Assembly: GCA_033239005.1 (NCBI GenBank)
Contig: BSQZ01000036.1
Span: 4,739,501-4,803,500, forward strand
Origin: Lamellibrachia satsuma
Taxonomy: Eukaryota; Annelida; Polychaeta; Sabellida; Siboglinidae
DNA length: 64,000 nt
Direction of reading: 5' to 3'
The stretch's first letter is position 1. Each line of letters starts with the position of its first letter. Of this stretch, positions 16,517 to 30,417 are shown one piece after another. The position numbers were made by a program, and so were the translations under genes. The notes beneath the pieces were generated by a model that was not told the DNA's origin, made no database searches, and saw only the letters and a program-made list of their open reading frames with translations.

Positions 16517-16629
16517 GTCAACATCTGACCCGCCTTCTCAACAGGACGGTGTCAACATCTGACCCGCCTTCTCAACAGGACGGTGTCAACATCTGACCCG
16601 CCTTCTCAACAGGACGGTGTCAACATCTG
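16517..16629. repeat. 34-bp minisatellite x3.3
   Basis: The unit starts GTCAACATCTGACCCGCCTT and ends CAACAGGACGGT. Copies start at 16517, 16551, 16585 and 16619 (partial) with no differences seen, implying recent expansion. Confidence 0.96.
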
Positions 16630-16630
16630 C

Positions 16631-16684
16631 ATCTCCACAATAACACACATCTCCACAATAACACACATATCCACAATAACACAC
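16631..16684. repeat. 18-bp minisatellite x3
   Basis: ATCTCCACAATAACACAC is repeated three times (third copy ATATCC), directly next to the 34-bp array. Confidence 0.95.
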
Positions 16685-16689
16685 ATCCT

Positions 16690-18375
<1,686 letters not shown>

Positions 18376-21140
18376 ATGGTGAACATCCATAAACAATTAT
18401 ATTTTTGTTAGTTTGATGTGACTAAACTACTATTATGATACTCAATTGTGTTATTTTCATCATAATTTATTTCATTAGTTTAGAACTTCAAAGTGTATTC
18501 ATTTTGTTGACATAATGTGCATGTAACCAGATATGCTTTATGCGATTAAACTACAACTATGATATTAAAATGTGTCATTTTCGTCAAAACGTATTTCTTC
18601 CTGAGAAAATGTTATACTCAAATGTGCTATTTTCGTCCTTAATTCAGTCATGCGCGGGTCCAGGGGTGTCCATCGTGTGTCCGGGCACCCCCCCATTTCG
18701 ATCAGATTGTATTCATCCCGTTAGAATTAGTTATCGAGACACTGCGACCACACTTCAGCATCGTCATTAATTACTAGACAAGTTTGTCCGGCGTGGGATC
18801 ATCCAAACCTGCCCAGACATCATCTGTTGACGTGCGTACAAACCCGCGTGTGAGACAGTCGCTTTAAACTGCAGTCTGTAATAAAGACGATCATTATCTT
18901 CGAAAAGCAGAACATTGCTCTGAGAAACGAAGCCACCGAGATTACTTCAATCATATCGACACTTGTGAGAATCACAGCAATTTCTCCTCAACTTCTGGGT
19001 TGGTACTGGAGACGAGACGCACTTTGCAACACAAAACAAGATAGGCGGTACAGAACAAGATAGGCGGTACAGAACAAGTCGATTGCCATCTTCGGAGAGC
19101 AGATACGTACAGATGAAGGTCATGTCCGAAATGTGAAATACAGTGTTTTATTTCATCAGCACAGACGAGTTTGTTGAGTTTTTCTTCTACACTTTGTAAT
19201 GAAGTTCTGCTTAGACTCCCGAAAGATGCAGAATCATTTAGTGAACGTGTGCATTCCACCACGATTTCATCAGCTATATAGTTTCTTCAATTTCAAAGCG
19301 GCAGTTGTGCCTTTTTTTAAAGTATTTTTTCGCACGTTCCGTTTTGGGTCTTGCCATTTTTAGATGTGCCTTTATGGTATAAAGCACAGCGAGGGATGGT
19401 GTAACCAGTTTTTTCTTTATGTGTTACATATTTCTTTATGTGTTACATATCTCCACATTAACCCGAACATGTATATACAGTTTGAAAACTCAATTTCATC
19501 GTTGCTCTTAATATTGGCCGAACTACTCCCATCTTCGTTTAGCGAATTAATTGCTATCTGACGTCGTCTTGACAAGTAACCTTCAATGGGTCATAATTGG
19601 ATATTGTTCGTGGCCAGAGGATCTTCCCGAGGACGCGGCATGTTGTCCTGGGGCTATGCTGCTTACGATAGCTAATTGCTGAGGATGATATCATCGTTGT
19701 TTGCTTTTACGACCTATACACATCACAGAGACTGCGTATACTAACGTGTCAATATGACAGCACCGCTTTAACAAACACTCTTGACTGCCAAAAAATATCG
19801 TTAGCTTAAGCACTTTTAGATGCAAACCATGATAAGCGTCCTCATATATTATATGCGTGGCGTGATCGACATTGTCATAAAAGTAGTGATTATAGTGAAA
19901 CATGGACAACAAATTTGCTTATGGAGGATAGACTTGCGGCAACAAAACAATGGCTCCTCAAGTAAATACAAAACATTTGTTGGACACAACACTTTAAAAA
20001 TGAAGAGGTTCTACGTATATCAGGACAGCAAAGACAACAACTGGAAATGCTAAGTTGCAATTTCTAGGACACATAATTGTACTGACAAACAGTTATGTTG
20101 AAATGATTAAATGAAGCATCTAAAGACACAACGTTAGGGGCAGACAATAAAAACATACGTTATTAGATTAAGCAAATGGCTTAAGATACCAGCCGATGAC
20201 ATCCGGCTGCAGATAACTACAAATGACGGAATTATTGTGTATAACGTATACTATCATGCAAAACATAACAATTGTAGCCTCACAATCCATTGCGATGACG
20301 ACAGGCGCACACTCGGTAACTTCATTCGTGCAGGGTAATCGTTGGCACATCGAAATAGCGCCCTCTTCCTTTAAACTGTTACGCCCACCCGGGGTTAATT
20401 AAGCGGGCGACACGCGCGAGACGCCGCCGTTTCAAGTGGCGCTGCTTTTCGGTATTGAGCTTCAAGACGCGCCTCGCGGTCTTGTTTCGGCTTGGTTTGA
20501 TTAATTACCGTTGAGATTGACGATACACGCGAATTCTGGATTCAACCTGGCTCAATTACACACAATCGACAAACAACAAAGGTCTGCCCGCCGACTTACT
20601 GTCAGAACATATGCCATGGCAGGAGTTACACTGGTGTTTGTAGTTGCATTCGTCGTATAGCAACACCAATGCAATGTATACCGTGAGTGTCTTTTGGAAA
20701 ATAGTTAGAAAGCCTGCCCCATGGAGTGGGTCGAACGGACCCCTTTTATGAGAGGATCTAACTGTAAAAAATAAGAAATACCCAGCTGGTTGTGTACGCC
20801 CGAACCTATTTCAAAACACTGAGAACGAGTATGGACACTAAATGTGCCCCACCTCGGACATCAGCAGAGTTGTTCAAGTGAACGCTATGATTCTGGTTCG
20901 CACTAAGACCATGCAGGTTTGGTTAATATGACATACGGGAACCGGCGAAAGGGTAGTGATAGGGGGTGTTACGAGGAAAGCGAGGGTGTTTGTGGGGGAC
21001 TTAATAGTTAGAAAGACACTGAACAAACATGTCATCACATTACTTAATCACTCGTGTTAACAGGTATATTTCATGACATTAAAACCTGCTAAAGTCATGC
21101 CACGCAATTTTAAAAAAAGGGTGATAATTCAATCTTTGAA
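18376..21140. other. Gene-free segment
   Basis: No supported gene. It includes a 20-bp tandem duplication (ACAAGATAGGCGGTACAGA) at 19036-19077 and an 18-bp duplication (TTTCTTTATGTGTTACATA) near 19410-19450. A CpG-rich block lies at 20370-20500. Confidence 0.55.
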
Positions 21141-21144
21141 AATT

Positions 21145-22030
21145 ACAGTCCAATTTCAATTTTACTAGCTATTTAAAAAATAAGGGAGTCATATTTGACC
21201 AGGAAGTTATACTACAGTAGTCAATATTATGGTTTCAGAGAGAAACATTCAACTGCGCTTGCCACCACAGAAATCATTGACAGAAGTATACAGAAACTGG
21301 ATAAATATCTCACTCCAATAAATAATTATATATTTTGATTTGTCAAATGCTTTTGACACTATCAATAACATAGCATGCTAATGTATACATTAAACTAATG
21401 TGGCATAACAAGCACGACGCTTGATCACTTTAAACATTATTGATTAAACCGTACGCAAGTAGGACTATGCAGGGGCGTCCCCAGGTTTTTTCCAGAGGAG
21501 GGGGGGCAAACAATTCTGCTGTCTGATTTCGACCAGAAATCTTTACACTTAATAAAATGTCTACTTTCAATTAACAGTAATGATATAATTATATATAATT
21601 AATCAACAAATATACTAGATGATCTACTTAACACAAACAGTAAACAATCTATACACGCCATAAAAGACCTATAAATTTTACGAACATCCAGATCCAGGGG
21701 GGCATGTGCCCCCCTTGCTCCCCCTCCGGACGCCCTTGGGCCTATGTACAATGTGGAAATATTAAATCTAAAGAAGCAAACGTCACCACGTGTGTTCCAC
21801 AAGCGGCGATCTATTAGGACCTATATGTTGTTTATTATGTACATTAGGCCTACTGATAAATAGTTTAAACGATCCAGTAACCGAAATAACTGTCTAAACA
21901 AAAAAAACATACAAAGATAAGTAATTGGCTTGAAGTAAACAAACGTCCTCTACGTGCCAACAAAACGAAAGCTATGATATTCCATATGCCACAAAAGAAA
22001 GAACATTCTGTATCGCAAATTAATTAAACT
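21145..22030 (+). pseudogene. Non-LTR retrotransposon RT relic, split by a hAT MITE
   Basis: Successive reading frames give a diverged non-LTR reverse transcriptase in the correct order. A PISIL segment near 21150 is followed by EKHSTALATTEIIDR (about 21240-21285). YFDLSNAFDTINN at 21331 is the RT A-box YxDLSxAFDT. VQCGNIKSKEANVTT lies after 21746, then a degraded VPQGS-LLGP box near 21800. ISNWLEVNK and NKTKAMIFHMPQKK (about 21925-22000) form the C-terminal RT segment. Stops and frameshifts separate the blocks, so it is dead. The catalytic YADD box was not recognised. A 269-bp hAT element interrupts it at 21470-21738. Confidence 0.85.
21470..21738. mobile_element. 269-bp non-autonomous hAT MITE nested in RT relic
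   Basis: The left end CAGGGGCGTCC and right end GGACGCCCTTG are inverted with one mismatch. They are flanked by GGACTATG (21462-21469) and GGCCTATG (21739-21746), an 8-bp target duplication with one difference. G-run and C-run subterminal sequence is present. Removing it restores neighbouring RT-coding segments, which confirms the nested insertion. Confidence 0.88.
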
Positions 22031-22564
22031 GTAATTGGATTTTTAAATAACTTCAACTTTTTGTGTATCACAGTAACAACGGAGAAGATTGAGAGGAAAA
22101 GATACAGATGTCGGCAAAGAATTTCAGTCCTTGAGTTGGTTGTCTCGCAGTCTGGCCAGGACAGCGCACAACATAACTGTTCACAGACACCTGTGATAGT
22201 GGGACACGGAGAGTCGTGATCACCTATACGCCTTCAACAGGCACGGCAATTGATGATGATGATGATGTCTTTAAAATGCGCGATATACAACCAGGCTGTC
22301 ATCAATACAACCCATACATTATCTTTGTAGTTTAATTTGCCCGCTCCGCGTTGAGTCGGACGTACTTAGCGACGACCATAGCCTCCCGCCATCCGGTGTG
22401 TGTGAGATAGGAGCAATTCGACGGACGCATCTGCCAAGGCATTGTGTGTACGGATACACTTCTGGTTATGTCGTGCCTTTATGCGCTATACACCCCACAT
22501 TTACCCTACCACTACCAGATGCTACATTACGGGAGGCTAAATCAGACTATTTAGACAGTTAATT
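22031..22564. other. Inter-relic segment
   Basis: Unclassified sequence between two retrotransposon relics. It holds a (GAT)n run at 22252-22266 that could be the 3' tail of the first relic, then CpG-rich sequence from 22340 to 22480. No gene is seen. Confidence 0.45.
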
Positions 22565-23290
22565 GTATCTCCGGAAATGGTAGCTAAGAAAATAAAGGCT
22601 ATGAAGGATAATAAATCACCTGGAGTGGACGGAATTCCACCAAGACTACGAATGGAAACAGTAGAGCAAATTAGCATGTCACTTGGAACATTAAAAGTCG
22701 AATTGCGTTCTTTTTAATGGAAAGAAACAAACATTACACCATTATTTTATAAGGTTCAAGAAATAAGTAACAGAGACACACCAGTAATATTTCAGTGATT
22801 TGTAAACTATTAGAAAGGTTATTTAGAGCCCATAATACTATGGTGGACTTCCTTGCTAAGCATAAATTAATAAATCCATCTCAACATGGATTCCTAAGTC
22901 ATGTTTAACAAATATCTTATATTCTTTAAGAAATCACTAAACGGGTAGAAGATGGATGACCAGTAGATATTTTCTACTTTGATTTTTATTTAGAAAGTTT
23001 TCTATAAAGTGTTTCACCAAAGATTACTACTTAAACTAAAAGCTCACGGTGATGACGTTATAATAAAGTGGACAGAAAAATGGTTGTCCGACAGAAGACA
23101 ACGGGTCGTAGAAGATGGGGAGACTTCAAGTAAGAAATCAGTTTGTGAACATAAGCATGGTTGTCGACATTCGGCGGTTACATATAACTGCAGGCAACAC
23201 CAGGACAAAGATACTAAAACAGTTTTCTCGAATAAGATTATGAATGATAATGGTAAGGCGTTTACAAACCGATACAGATTAACACGAGAC
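22565..23290 (+). pseudogene. Second non-LTR retrotransposon RT relic (different lineage)
   Basis: It begins with KIKAMKDNKSPGVDGIPPR (about 22590-22645), a classic N-terminal RT motif of LINEs. Degraded frames covering the KLLERL (about 22808) and NPSQHGF (about 22870) blocks follow. Near 23009 it continues as FHQRLLLKLKAHGDDVI, then WTEKWLSDRRQRVVEDGE, matching the RT thumb-proximal motif. After about 23150 the frame degenerates where the GVPQGSVLGP box should be. Internal stops and frameshifts show it is inactive. Its motif wording differs from the 21145-22030 relic, so two families are represented. Confidence 0.85.
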
Positions 23291-23999
23291 ACAAAACCAA
23301 ACGGCTATCAAACAAATGTCGCTCTCCTTTACTCTATTATTCTCTTTATATTTCGCTCGGTCTCTCACTTCTGCCCTGTCGTGTCGTCCTTGTTAGAATT
23401 TAGATGAAATAAAAACAAACGCCGTTTGGCGTCTTCGGGAAATTTCCGCCCACGAGCGATACACGTGTATTTTCAGCTGATACGGTTAGTTAGCCACGAT
23501 GATAGCTCTGTTTAATCGAATTCCTTCGAAATAATTTATCCCCATTCCATCAAGCAACAACTTACACAATATCAATCTAGATGTATGTAATATAAAGGAA
23601 AGCATTGCACTACACGTTTGTCCAAAACGACTCGCGTCTGAATTCAGAACAATTCTGGGATTCGGGAGAACAAACACCAAGGAGAAGTATCGCGAACAAT
23701 TATGATGGAGCCCGTCCTCCGGCGACTAGAAGAGATGATGATGATATTGTCATCTCTAGATGAGATAATGACATTGTCATCTCTAGATGATATGATGATG
23801 ACATTGTTTGTCTTTCGAAAGGCTGATTTGCTTTGAAAGACATTTTCATTGTTTTGTGCATAATATGCAAAACAAAAGTCACATCAACCAGCATGTTAGC
23901 CTGTCCACAACAGTTTGCAAGGCATTGCCACTGCAAGATATCTCTCCTATCCACAGCCGTCTTTTCGGATTCCTGTACGGTGCCGCTTAGCGTGGCGGT
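23291..23999. other. Non-coding segment with short tandem repeat
   Basis: A roughly 27-bp repeat of the TGTCATCTCTAGATGA type lies at 23730-23812, about three copies and partly palindromic. No supported gene. Confidence 0.5.
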
Positions 24000-24302
24000 C
24001 AACGACTCTGGCCAGCTTCCAGTCCGGCTCCAGCGAACCAACAATAACAAGATCAAAGCGAACCTGGACGGACGACGCGTAGCGTCGGACGCCAAGTTGC
24101 CATGGCCACCGGTCGAGCGCGTGGCCTGGACGCGGCGGCCGCGGTGGTGGGGGCTGGCGTCACGTGTGGGCGATAGTGCGGCGTCCGACTAGTTCCGGCG
24201 CAACTATGCACGCGTTTATTTCCATTTGGCAACGCAGCGTCTCGGCAGCTAAACACGAATCCGCCCGACGAACTTCTCCACGCTTCGACTCATCGCATCA
24301 AG
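24000..24302 (+). promoter_or_regulatory. CpG-island-like block ending in a consensus splice donor
   Basis: This is the densest CpG block of the left half, with GGCGGCCGCGGTGG and a CACGTG E-box near 24162. It ends CATCAAG then GTATGT (donor at 24303-24308), a near-ideal plus-strand 5' splice site. Short ATG frames precede the donor but none is conserved-looking. Reasonable readings are a promoter with a first non-coding exon, or an unmethylated regulatory element with a chance donor. I recognise no downstream partner exon. Confidence 0.35.
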
Positions 24303-24308
24303 GTATGT

Positions 24309-27090
24309 TACTTTTATCGGGGTACGCATTATCGGACACTGACACATTTGTATGACGGGAGATTATTTTAAAGATGTGAGCTTAATAATCATCAGGTAAA
24401 CATTGATTATTAATAGCGGAAGTGCGGAGACATGGCGCCGTTGTTGGTCAGGTTGGCAACGTGCCAACAGCGGGATAAAGTTGCAAATGTAGTTTGGCGT
24501 TTAATAATGTTCCTAGTTTCAAATGTGACGCGCGTTTCTATAAGTAGAGAGAATTATTGTCGACACTAGAACTAGGCAGAAGCTTGTTTACGGAAGTGGC
24601 ACCGGTCCAAAACTGACTGGTGCATTGCAGCCGCGTGGACGGCTTGAGTCTCCAGCCGGCGATGTAACCTAGGCGTAGGACTTTGATTATGGGTGGGGCG
24701 AACGTTCGCGTTTTGCAAATGTGTGCCTCGTTTTATTGCATGTCAACGTATAGTCGGTGTGTTCCTGAAATGCAAACTGACGTAAAGCGCTGCATTGACA
24801 CACGATGATAGCAGGATGTGCAGCGAAAATAAATGGAATTCCCAAATAAATAGTTACATATAAATGTTTTTATTTCGCACAAAAACGTCGTCTTTTTCTA
24901 CACAGTTTGTGTAGAAAAGAATATTTCCACGTCTTATCTTTTATTTTTACAGTCCGGTTGGCCATCACCGAAATGTACTTCGTTTAGTTGCTATAGAATA
25001 AAGTATATTTTTTACCTGCAAACGGAAAATCTTTACAACGTAGGCTACTGCATTGCATATGCATTCGCTCTTATTCATGACAAGATGCGTCACTGGGCAT
25101 ATCCGCTGTAGCATGTGTTTAGGTGTAGTTCGACTTAAAAAAAAACCAGATAAACCGTCTTGCGCGTACTAATTCGACAGCACTGTGTAAGTTTACTGGA
25201 CTGTGATTGTAAAACGAAAGTAAAACACTATTGCTTAAATCCGTTCTACGGGTTTTGATGATGTCATCAATTACTCTAACTACACACCGAGCGGTTTTCA
25301 TAAATATAGTGGCAGTGCTGGAAATGTATTGGCAAAAGACATTTTGAGCCGGCAATTGACGCAGTACCAGATGCGTAACATGGTTTATTAAAACCGAAAT
25401 GTTTATAAACCAGGAACGCTTTGATAAAAAATTAAACGCAATATCGCAATGAAAGGTTTTGATAGTTCGAATATATTGTTTCTATTAGTCGTTAGATATG
25501 TATGCCAGAAACATAGTATCATAATATAATTCATATAGTTCAACGTTTGGTTGACGCGGGTTACAATCCAAGTCACCTGCGATATATAATTATTTGTGTA
25601 ACTTTATATAATTTACCTTGACATAGCCGCAATGCAATACACACCGATCGTTCATTTTTTGCATGCAAAACCTGTTTACTGCGATTATTTGTTTACTGTA
25701 TCGTCCTTGTGTTAACAAAAACACAGGTGTCTTTGTTGATGTATATCCTGGCCGGATATATATTATAAAGACGCATTTTCTTTGGCTCCGACACCGCATT
25801 CCGCTCCGTCGGATGATTTGCGAAAAGCTGACGTGATGCTTGTGGTGCTCCGACGTCTTAAACAGGCATAAAGACAACAGTGCCGCCAGGGTCGGTTCAT
25901 TCCGGTAAAGAACGAGGTCTACTCGTCATCGTGTACAAATAAGCCATAGAGTGACTAAACCAAGGAAGCGAGAACAGTGGGAAACCTGCTTCGCAAAACT
26001 GCGTATATATATTCATACACCGGAAGGTGTGGTCTGCGGAAGCGATTATCCGTCGAGATTCGTGAGTAATATCCAGTGCGCTCAGTCTATGTGTAGGCCT
26101 ACTCGACAGTGTGGTTATAATTTGACATGTATGACAAACACACGCGTATTTTTATGTACATGATATCGTTTCTTTGCACAACAGCGTTAGCATTTAATGC
26201 CCTTGACTGGCTACGACATCACGACTTTTTTAATCCAAAACATATTTAGTAACACCATTTAAATGTCCTTCCTGATCGCCTTACTCGCGACGAGCTTTAT
26301 TCCTTGGATACTAGTTACCGTCACTTAGGAAGCCGTACGGATATAGCCAACCATTTTATATTTTACATTGCGCAATCTGTGCTCAAACACACGCACGCCT
26401 CCATATAAGTTAGTTTATTATTTAAGTTTATTAAAACACGGTTATGTATAATATTTACATTGTTACGATCAACTCTCAACAATTCGCCCAAAGGCCAAGC
26501 ACATCATGGATCCATTCCCAATGCTTTCCAAAAATGCAGTTGTAAGGCAGAAAAACGTACATTTGACGCAATCGCCAAAGACAAAGTCCTAGCCCAGGTC
26601 TTTGGATGCGAAACGTTTAAGATAAGTATCGCATAATGTTTGTATTATATCTACACAGTAACTGCAGAAATGGCAGTTGTCGCGTAACCGTGTTCTTTAA
26701 TTGCACACATAAGAGTAGGCAAAAGGCGCACTTTCGCTTTCAGAGAAAGGGGATGATCCATGGACCATGCCACCGAAAAAGCGTAGTTTTTTTAGCCAAC
26801 TAGGAAGGAACTTTATCAAAATGCTATAAGCACATGCGACAAACACTACTTCATGTATGGTTATAGGCCTTCTCATGTGTCTATCACTAAACTTGCCTGA
26901 TGATAACCTTGTACAAATATAAAATATTTTGGAAGTTCGCCATATAACCGGAAGCACGATCGCAATACTTATATAACTATAAGGAGGTTAGTGCGTTTCA
27001 GTGTTTAAATATCACATCATTAACGCCGATTCAAATCGCAGTCGAGCTGTCAAATATGCATTTTTTCCCATAAATATCCGTTCACTTACA
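24309..27090. other. Gene-free segment
   Basis: Unremarkable AT-rich DNA that retains CpG. A small inverted repeat lies at 24896-24919 (TTTTTCTACACA GTTTGTGTAGAAAA). No exon is supported. Confidence 0.5.
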
Positions 27091-27095
27091 ACATA

Positions 27096-27420
27096 CTATG
27101 TATCACTAATTTTAGCGCCGTTGTTGTAAGCGTCCGAAATGAATCGGTAGTTAATGAGTAAAACAAGCACCAAGTAAGCATACATAATCGTTACTAAATC
27201 ACTTTCAACGCGTCTAATCACTGGTGGGAGGAGTTCGTAGTGCACCCGGTAGATGTCAGCACAGTGTGACAGCGCCGCGGTGTTGTTAATCTGCAGCGTG
27301 GACAAAGACTTGGCAGCTGTTGCTGCCAACGCGCTGGGCACCTGCAGACTACGCAAATAGCTGTGGCATCGCGTCAAAGGCAAAGCTGGGACTTGTCTGA
27401 CGTAAGACGTATCTGACCGG
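27096..27420 (-). CDS. Candidate terminal exon of an unknown protein
   Basis: On the minus strand a strong acceptor (TTTTGTGTAATTTTCAG at about 27421-27437) opens into a 107-codon frame that runs to a TAG stop. The N-terminal part includes CHSYLRSLQVPSALAATAA and CADIYRVHYELLPPVIRR. The C-terminal part has a hydrophobic run, LVTIMYAYLVLVLLINY, long enough for one membrane segment. I recognise no family. CpG-rich DNA yields long frames by chance, so this is kept only because acceptor, frame and terminator agree. Confidence 0.2.
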
Positions 27421-27437
27421 CTGAAAATTACACAAAA

Positions 27438-29355
27438 CCTTCACACAATGGGACGGTGTATCTAAGGAGCTGCAAACAACAATTTTAGCCCCCCAACAAT
27501 TGCATTTTTTAAATGAATATATTAAATACTAGTTTGCAGCAGGTATATAATACTGGTATAAGGCGTGATGATATTTCAGTAGTGCTTCGCGATAATATTG
27601 ATATAATATTTCATTAGTGGTGATATTTCATTAGTGTTTCGCAATATCGTTATTGTTGGCGCATAAAGCGAACGCAACCTCCTTGTGCTGAACATATATT
27701 ATGACTTGCTTGTGATTGACTTAAACGATAAATATGATAACTTCCTATAAATGAATTATATATTTTTCTCTGCCATTCGTTGCATTGCTCCAGAAGATTC
27801 CGCAAAGTGAGCATGTGTTCATTTATTCGTCTCTCTTTTCTTAATCAAGCTTGTTCTAAGGCGGAGAAACCAGTCTATTGTTGAATTAATCCGCATCATG
27901 ATGATCTTGGAGAACATTTTGCTTGGTATTGAGAGTAGGATAATTGGCTAATTTCCCTCCAATTACTAGATTCTCTTTCTTTGGTAATTTGATAATCACC
28001 CCCATGCTTCCGGTTCTTCCTTGTTCCATAACCCCACAAAGGGGTGCAAGCACGGTTGTACCAGCGCGCTACAACCGGTCTAATGTAGACGCTGTTCAGG
28101 CTTTGATCCCGCCATTAATTCAGAAGTCCGATAGCCGAACCAGAGCGAAATGCAATTTACGGGTGGTTTATCTTGTGCGGAAACGGGATCAGTAGGTGAC
28201 TAGAACACGAACAATGTATTACTAGTTGGATTACACGAGCAGTGTCCGGACGCCGGTATCCGACAGATGTATCTATCCCGTGAACAAGGATGGATATCCG
28301 CTCAGACGTTAACATCGTATTCCGGAACGGCAAGTCGAATAATTCGATGCCGTCGAATTACGAGCCAATAGACAGGACAATCATTCGTGGTAATAACAGT
28401 AAGTCTCAAATAAACAATGATATCGTCCAAGCGAATTGCATCGAAACTGGCGTTGCGGAAGAACGACGCGCGCGGCTTTGAGGTGACAGCTCACGGCGTT
28501 ATTAGCCTCTGATCTGACCAATTACGCTGAAGGATTTCTCCGAATGTGTGGGCTTTATGTCTTTACTCCATACACCGAAAGAATTATCAAAATTTGCATA
28601 GTTTTCCGTGTACGATACCGTCAGTATTCTGTCGCATCTCGGGAGATTAGAACCTGACGTGCGTGATTATTGCACAGAGGATACAGTGAGACAAGTATTC
28701 GTCAGCATGCCATGGTTATCAATTGTTGCTAGGCTAGGTTATAGGCATATGACAGATGTATCAGTGAAATAATTAGTAGGAAGGAGATGTTCCTGTTGAC
28801 TACGAAATAAAGGAATGATGGTAGCAGCAATTCGAACTTTTGATGAAGGTTTCAATGGTACCATTTTATGCACCAATTACGTAGCCATTGTTTTTTCTTT
28901 TTATAGAAAATGTAACTAAAATAAAATATATAACAACAATATTATTATGTTTATTATATATGCGTGTATCAGAGCTGCATGAGTCGGTTCAAAAAGAAAG
29001 CTATTTGAAAAAAGGGAAAGCAGTTATTATGGCAAAATTGGCAGAAAAGGTAAACCCATAGCAGGAGAATTGGTACCTCTGCTATGACATTATGAAACAT
29101 GTTCTAGTTCTGGTTGTTTCCAGCACTCGGTGACATTCTACTAACTCACTAGTTTGTGTGTTGTGGTTACTAAAAGTGTATGGTGTTTTGGGGTCTCATT
29201 CAACTAGCCAGCCATTATCAGAACAGTACCGTCCTCATTGGTTCATTTACGTCCCCAGTTAAACGAGACGGGACCGATATTAACGCGATCATCCGAGTCA
29301 CGAGAGAGATACACAGTCTCCAATGTTGAGATCCAAGTTTTTACACCAAACATAT
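27438..29355. other. Gene-free segment
   Basis: No supported coding sequence. CpG-rich stretches lie at 28050-28500, and a near-duplicated phrase around ATATTTCATTAGTG occurs at 27570-27640. Confidence 0.5.
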
Positions 29356-29357
29356 CA

Positions 29358-29442
29358 TTGCCCGGTCCAAGTCTTGAACTCCGAACTCAGGCATGTAAAG
29401 CGGATGTGCTAGCCACTACACTGCCACACCTCTCATGTTTTT
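29358..29442 (-). repeat. tRNA-derived SINE head (minus strand)
   Basis: The minus strand reads GGCAGTGTAGTGGCTAGCAC, then ATCCGC, and about 25 bases later GGAGTTCAAGACTTGG. These match pol III A-box (TAGTGGCTAGC) and B-box (GTTCAAGAC) wording at tRNA-like spacing. No intact cloverleaf acceptor stem was found, so this is more likely a SINE or tRNA relic than a working tRNA gene. Confidence 0.5.
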
Positions 29443-30162
29443 GCTACATAACTGTTATGTGTTATCATTTATCTCGACCCTCTCGACAAATGTTGTACAC
29501 AAATGTCATCTGCTATACTGGCGCAATTTTATCGTATGCTACAAGGGCCGCCCCCGTTATCGAATAAAAACTAACCAGACATATTGCTATTTATATTTTT
29601 ATGGATCTGCTCTGCACGTAAACAGAATGACTGTGCATGCAAGTTTTAGACAACACATAACGAATACAACTAAATAGTGACGATTATAAGTAATTTTTTT
29701 TGCCGTTACAATTGCACTGATATGCACGCACCAGTATACTATCGACACTATGTTTGCTTGAGTTGTTTTGGTATAACCTGAAATTGCGTGTTCCGTTTTT
29801 TTTTACATAAAAGCTCAAATAAACGCCCTTGAAACATCACCATATATAACAATCATGTATCAAATAGATAATAAGATTTTGAACAATACTCCTATTTTGA
29901 GGACCAAACAGTAAATCAAATAAAGCGTTGCATTTGAACAAACTCCTGTTTTAAGGACCAAACAGAAAATTAGATAAAGCGCTGCATTCATAAGTTGATA
30001 TCACAGTTTTAGCAATAGCCCTACTGTATAATAGTGGGTGAATTTCGACATGTATACATACTTACCTTGAATAAATAAATCGTATAACCAAAACCTATCA
30101 TGCACTCCGTGACTCTCACGATTAAGAAATGCCGACATAATTATAATAATTATGTATGAATC
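29443..30162. other. Non-coding segment
   Basis: No gene is seen. A short imperfect direct repeat around CTCCTRTTTTRAGGACCAAACAG occurs at 29889 and 29943. Confidence 0.5.
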
Positions 30163-30417
30163 ATAAAATGACCGATGTTGAGATTCCCCAGGGTGGAACC
30201 AAACACCCTCAAAGACATTGCTATACTTGGCTATGTTTGTCCACTTCCTCCCCTGCTGACAATTACAGCTAATCACTGGCTGGTAACACATTTTATCTCC
30301 CCTTTCACACCAGCTAACATTCCTTAACCAGACAGACATCATATCTATGAACCCAGGGTCTTTAGGCAGCTGTCAATGAAAGCAAAACGCTTATCAGAAA
30401 TAACCATTACCCTCTGG
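30163..30417 (-). repeat. Dispersed 250-bp repeat, copy 1
   Basis: The reverse complement aligns closely, by eye, along about 250 bp with 46868-47122. Shared words include GGAATGTTAGCTGGTGTGAA, CAGTGATTAGCTGTAATTGT and CAGCAGGGGAGGAAGTGGAC. I see no clear inverted termini or poly-A tail. The family could be a SINE or a MITE without recognisable ends. Confidence 0.8.

Noticed and set aside
29358..29442. Functional tRNA gene
   Set aside because: A- and B-box words are present but no complete acceptor and anticodon stem pairing could be built.
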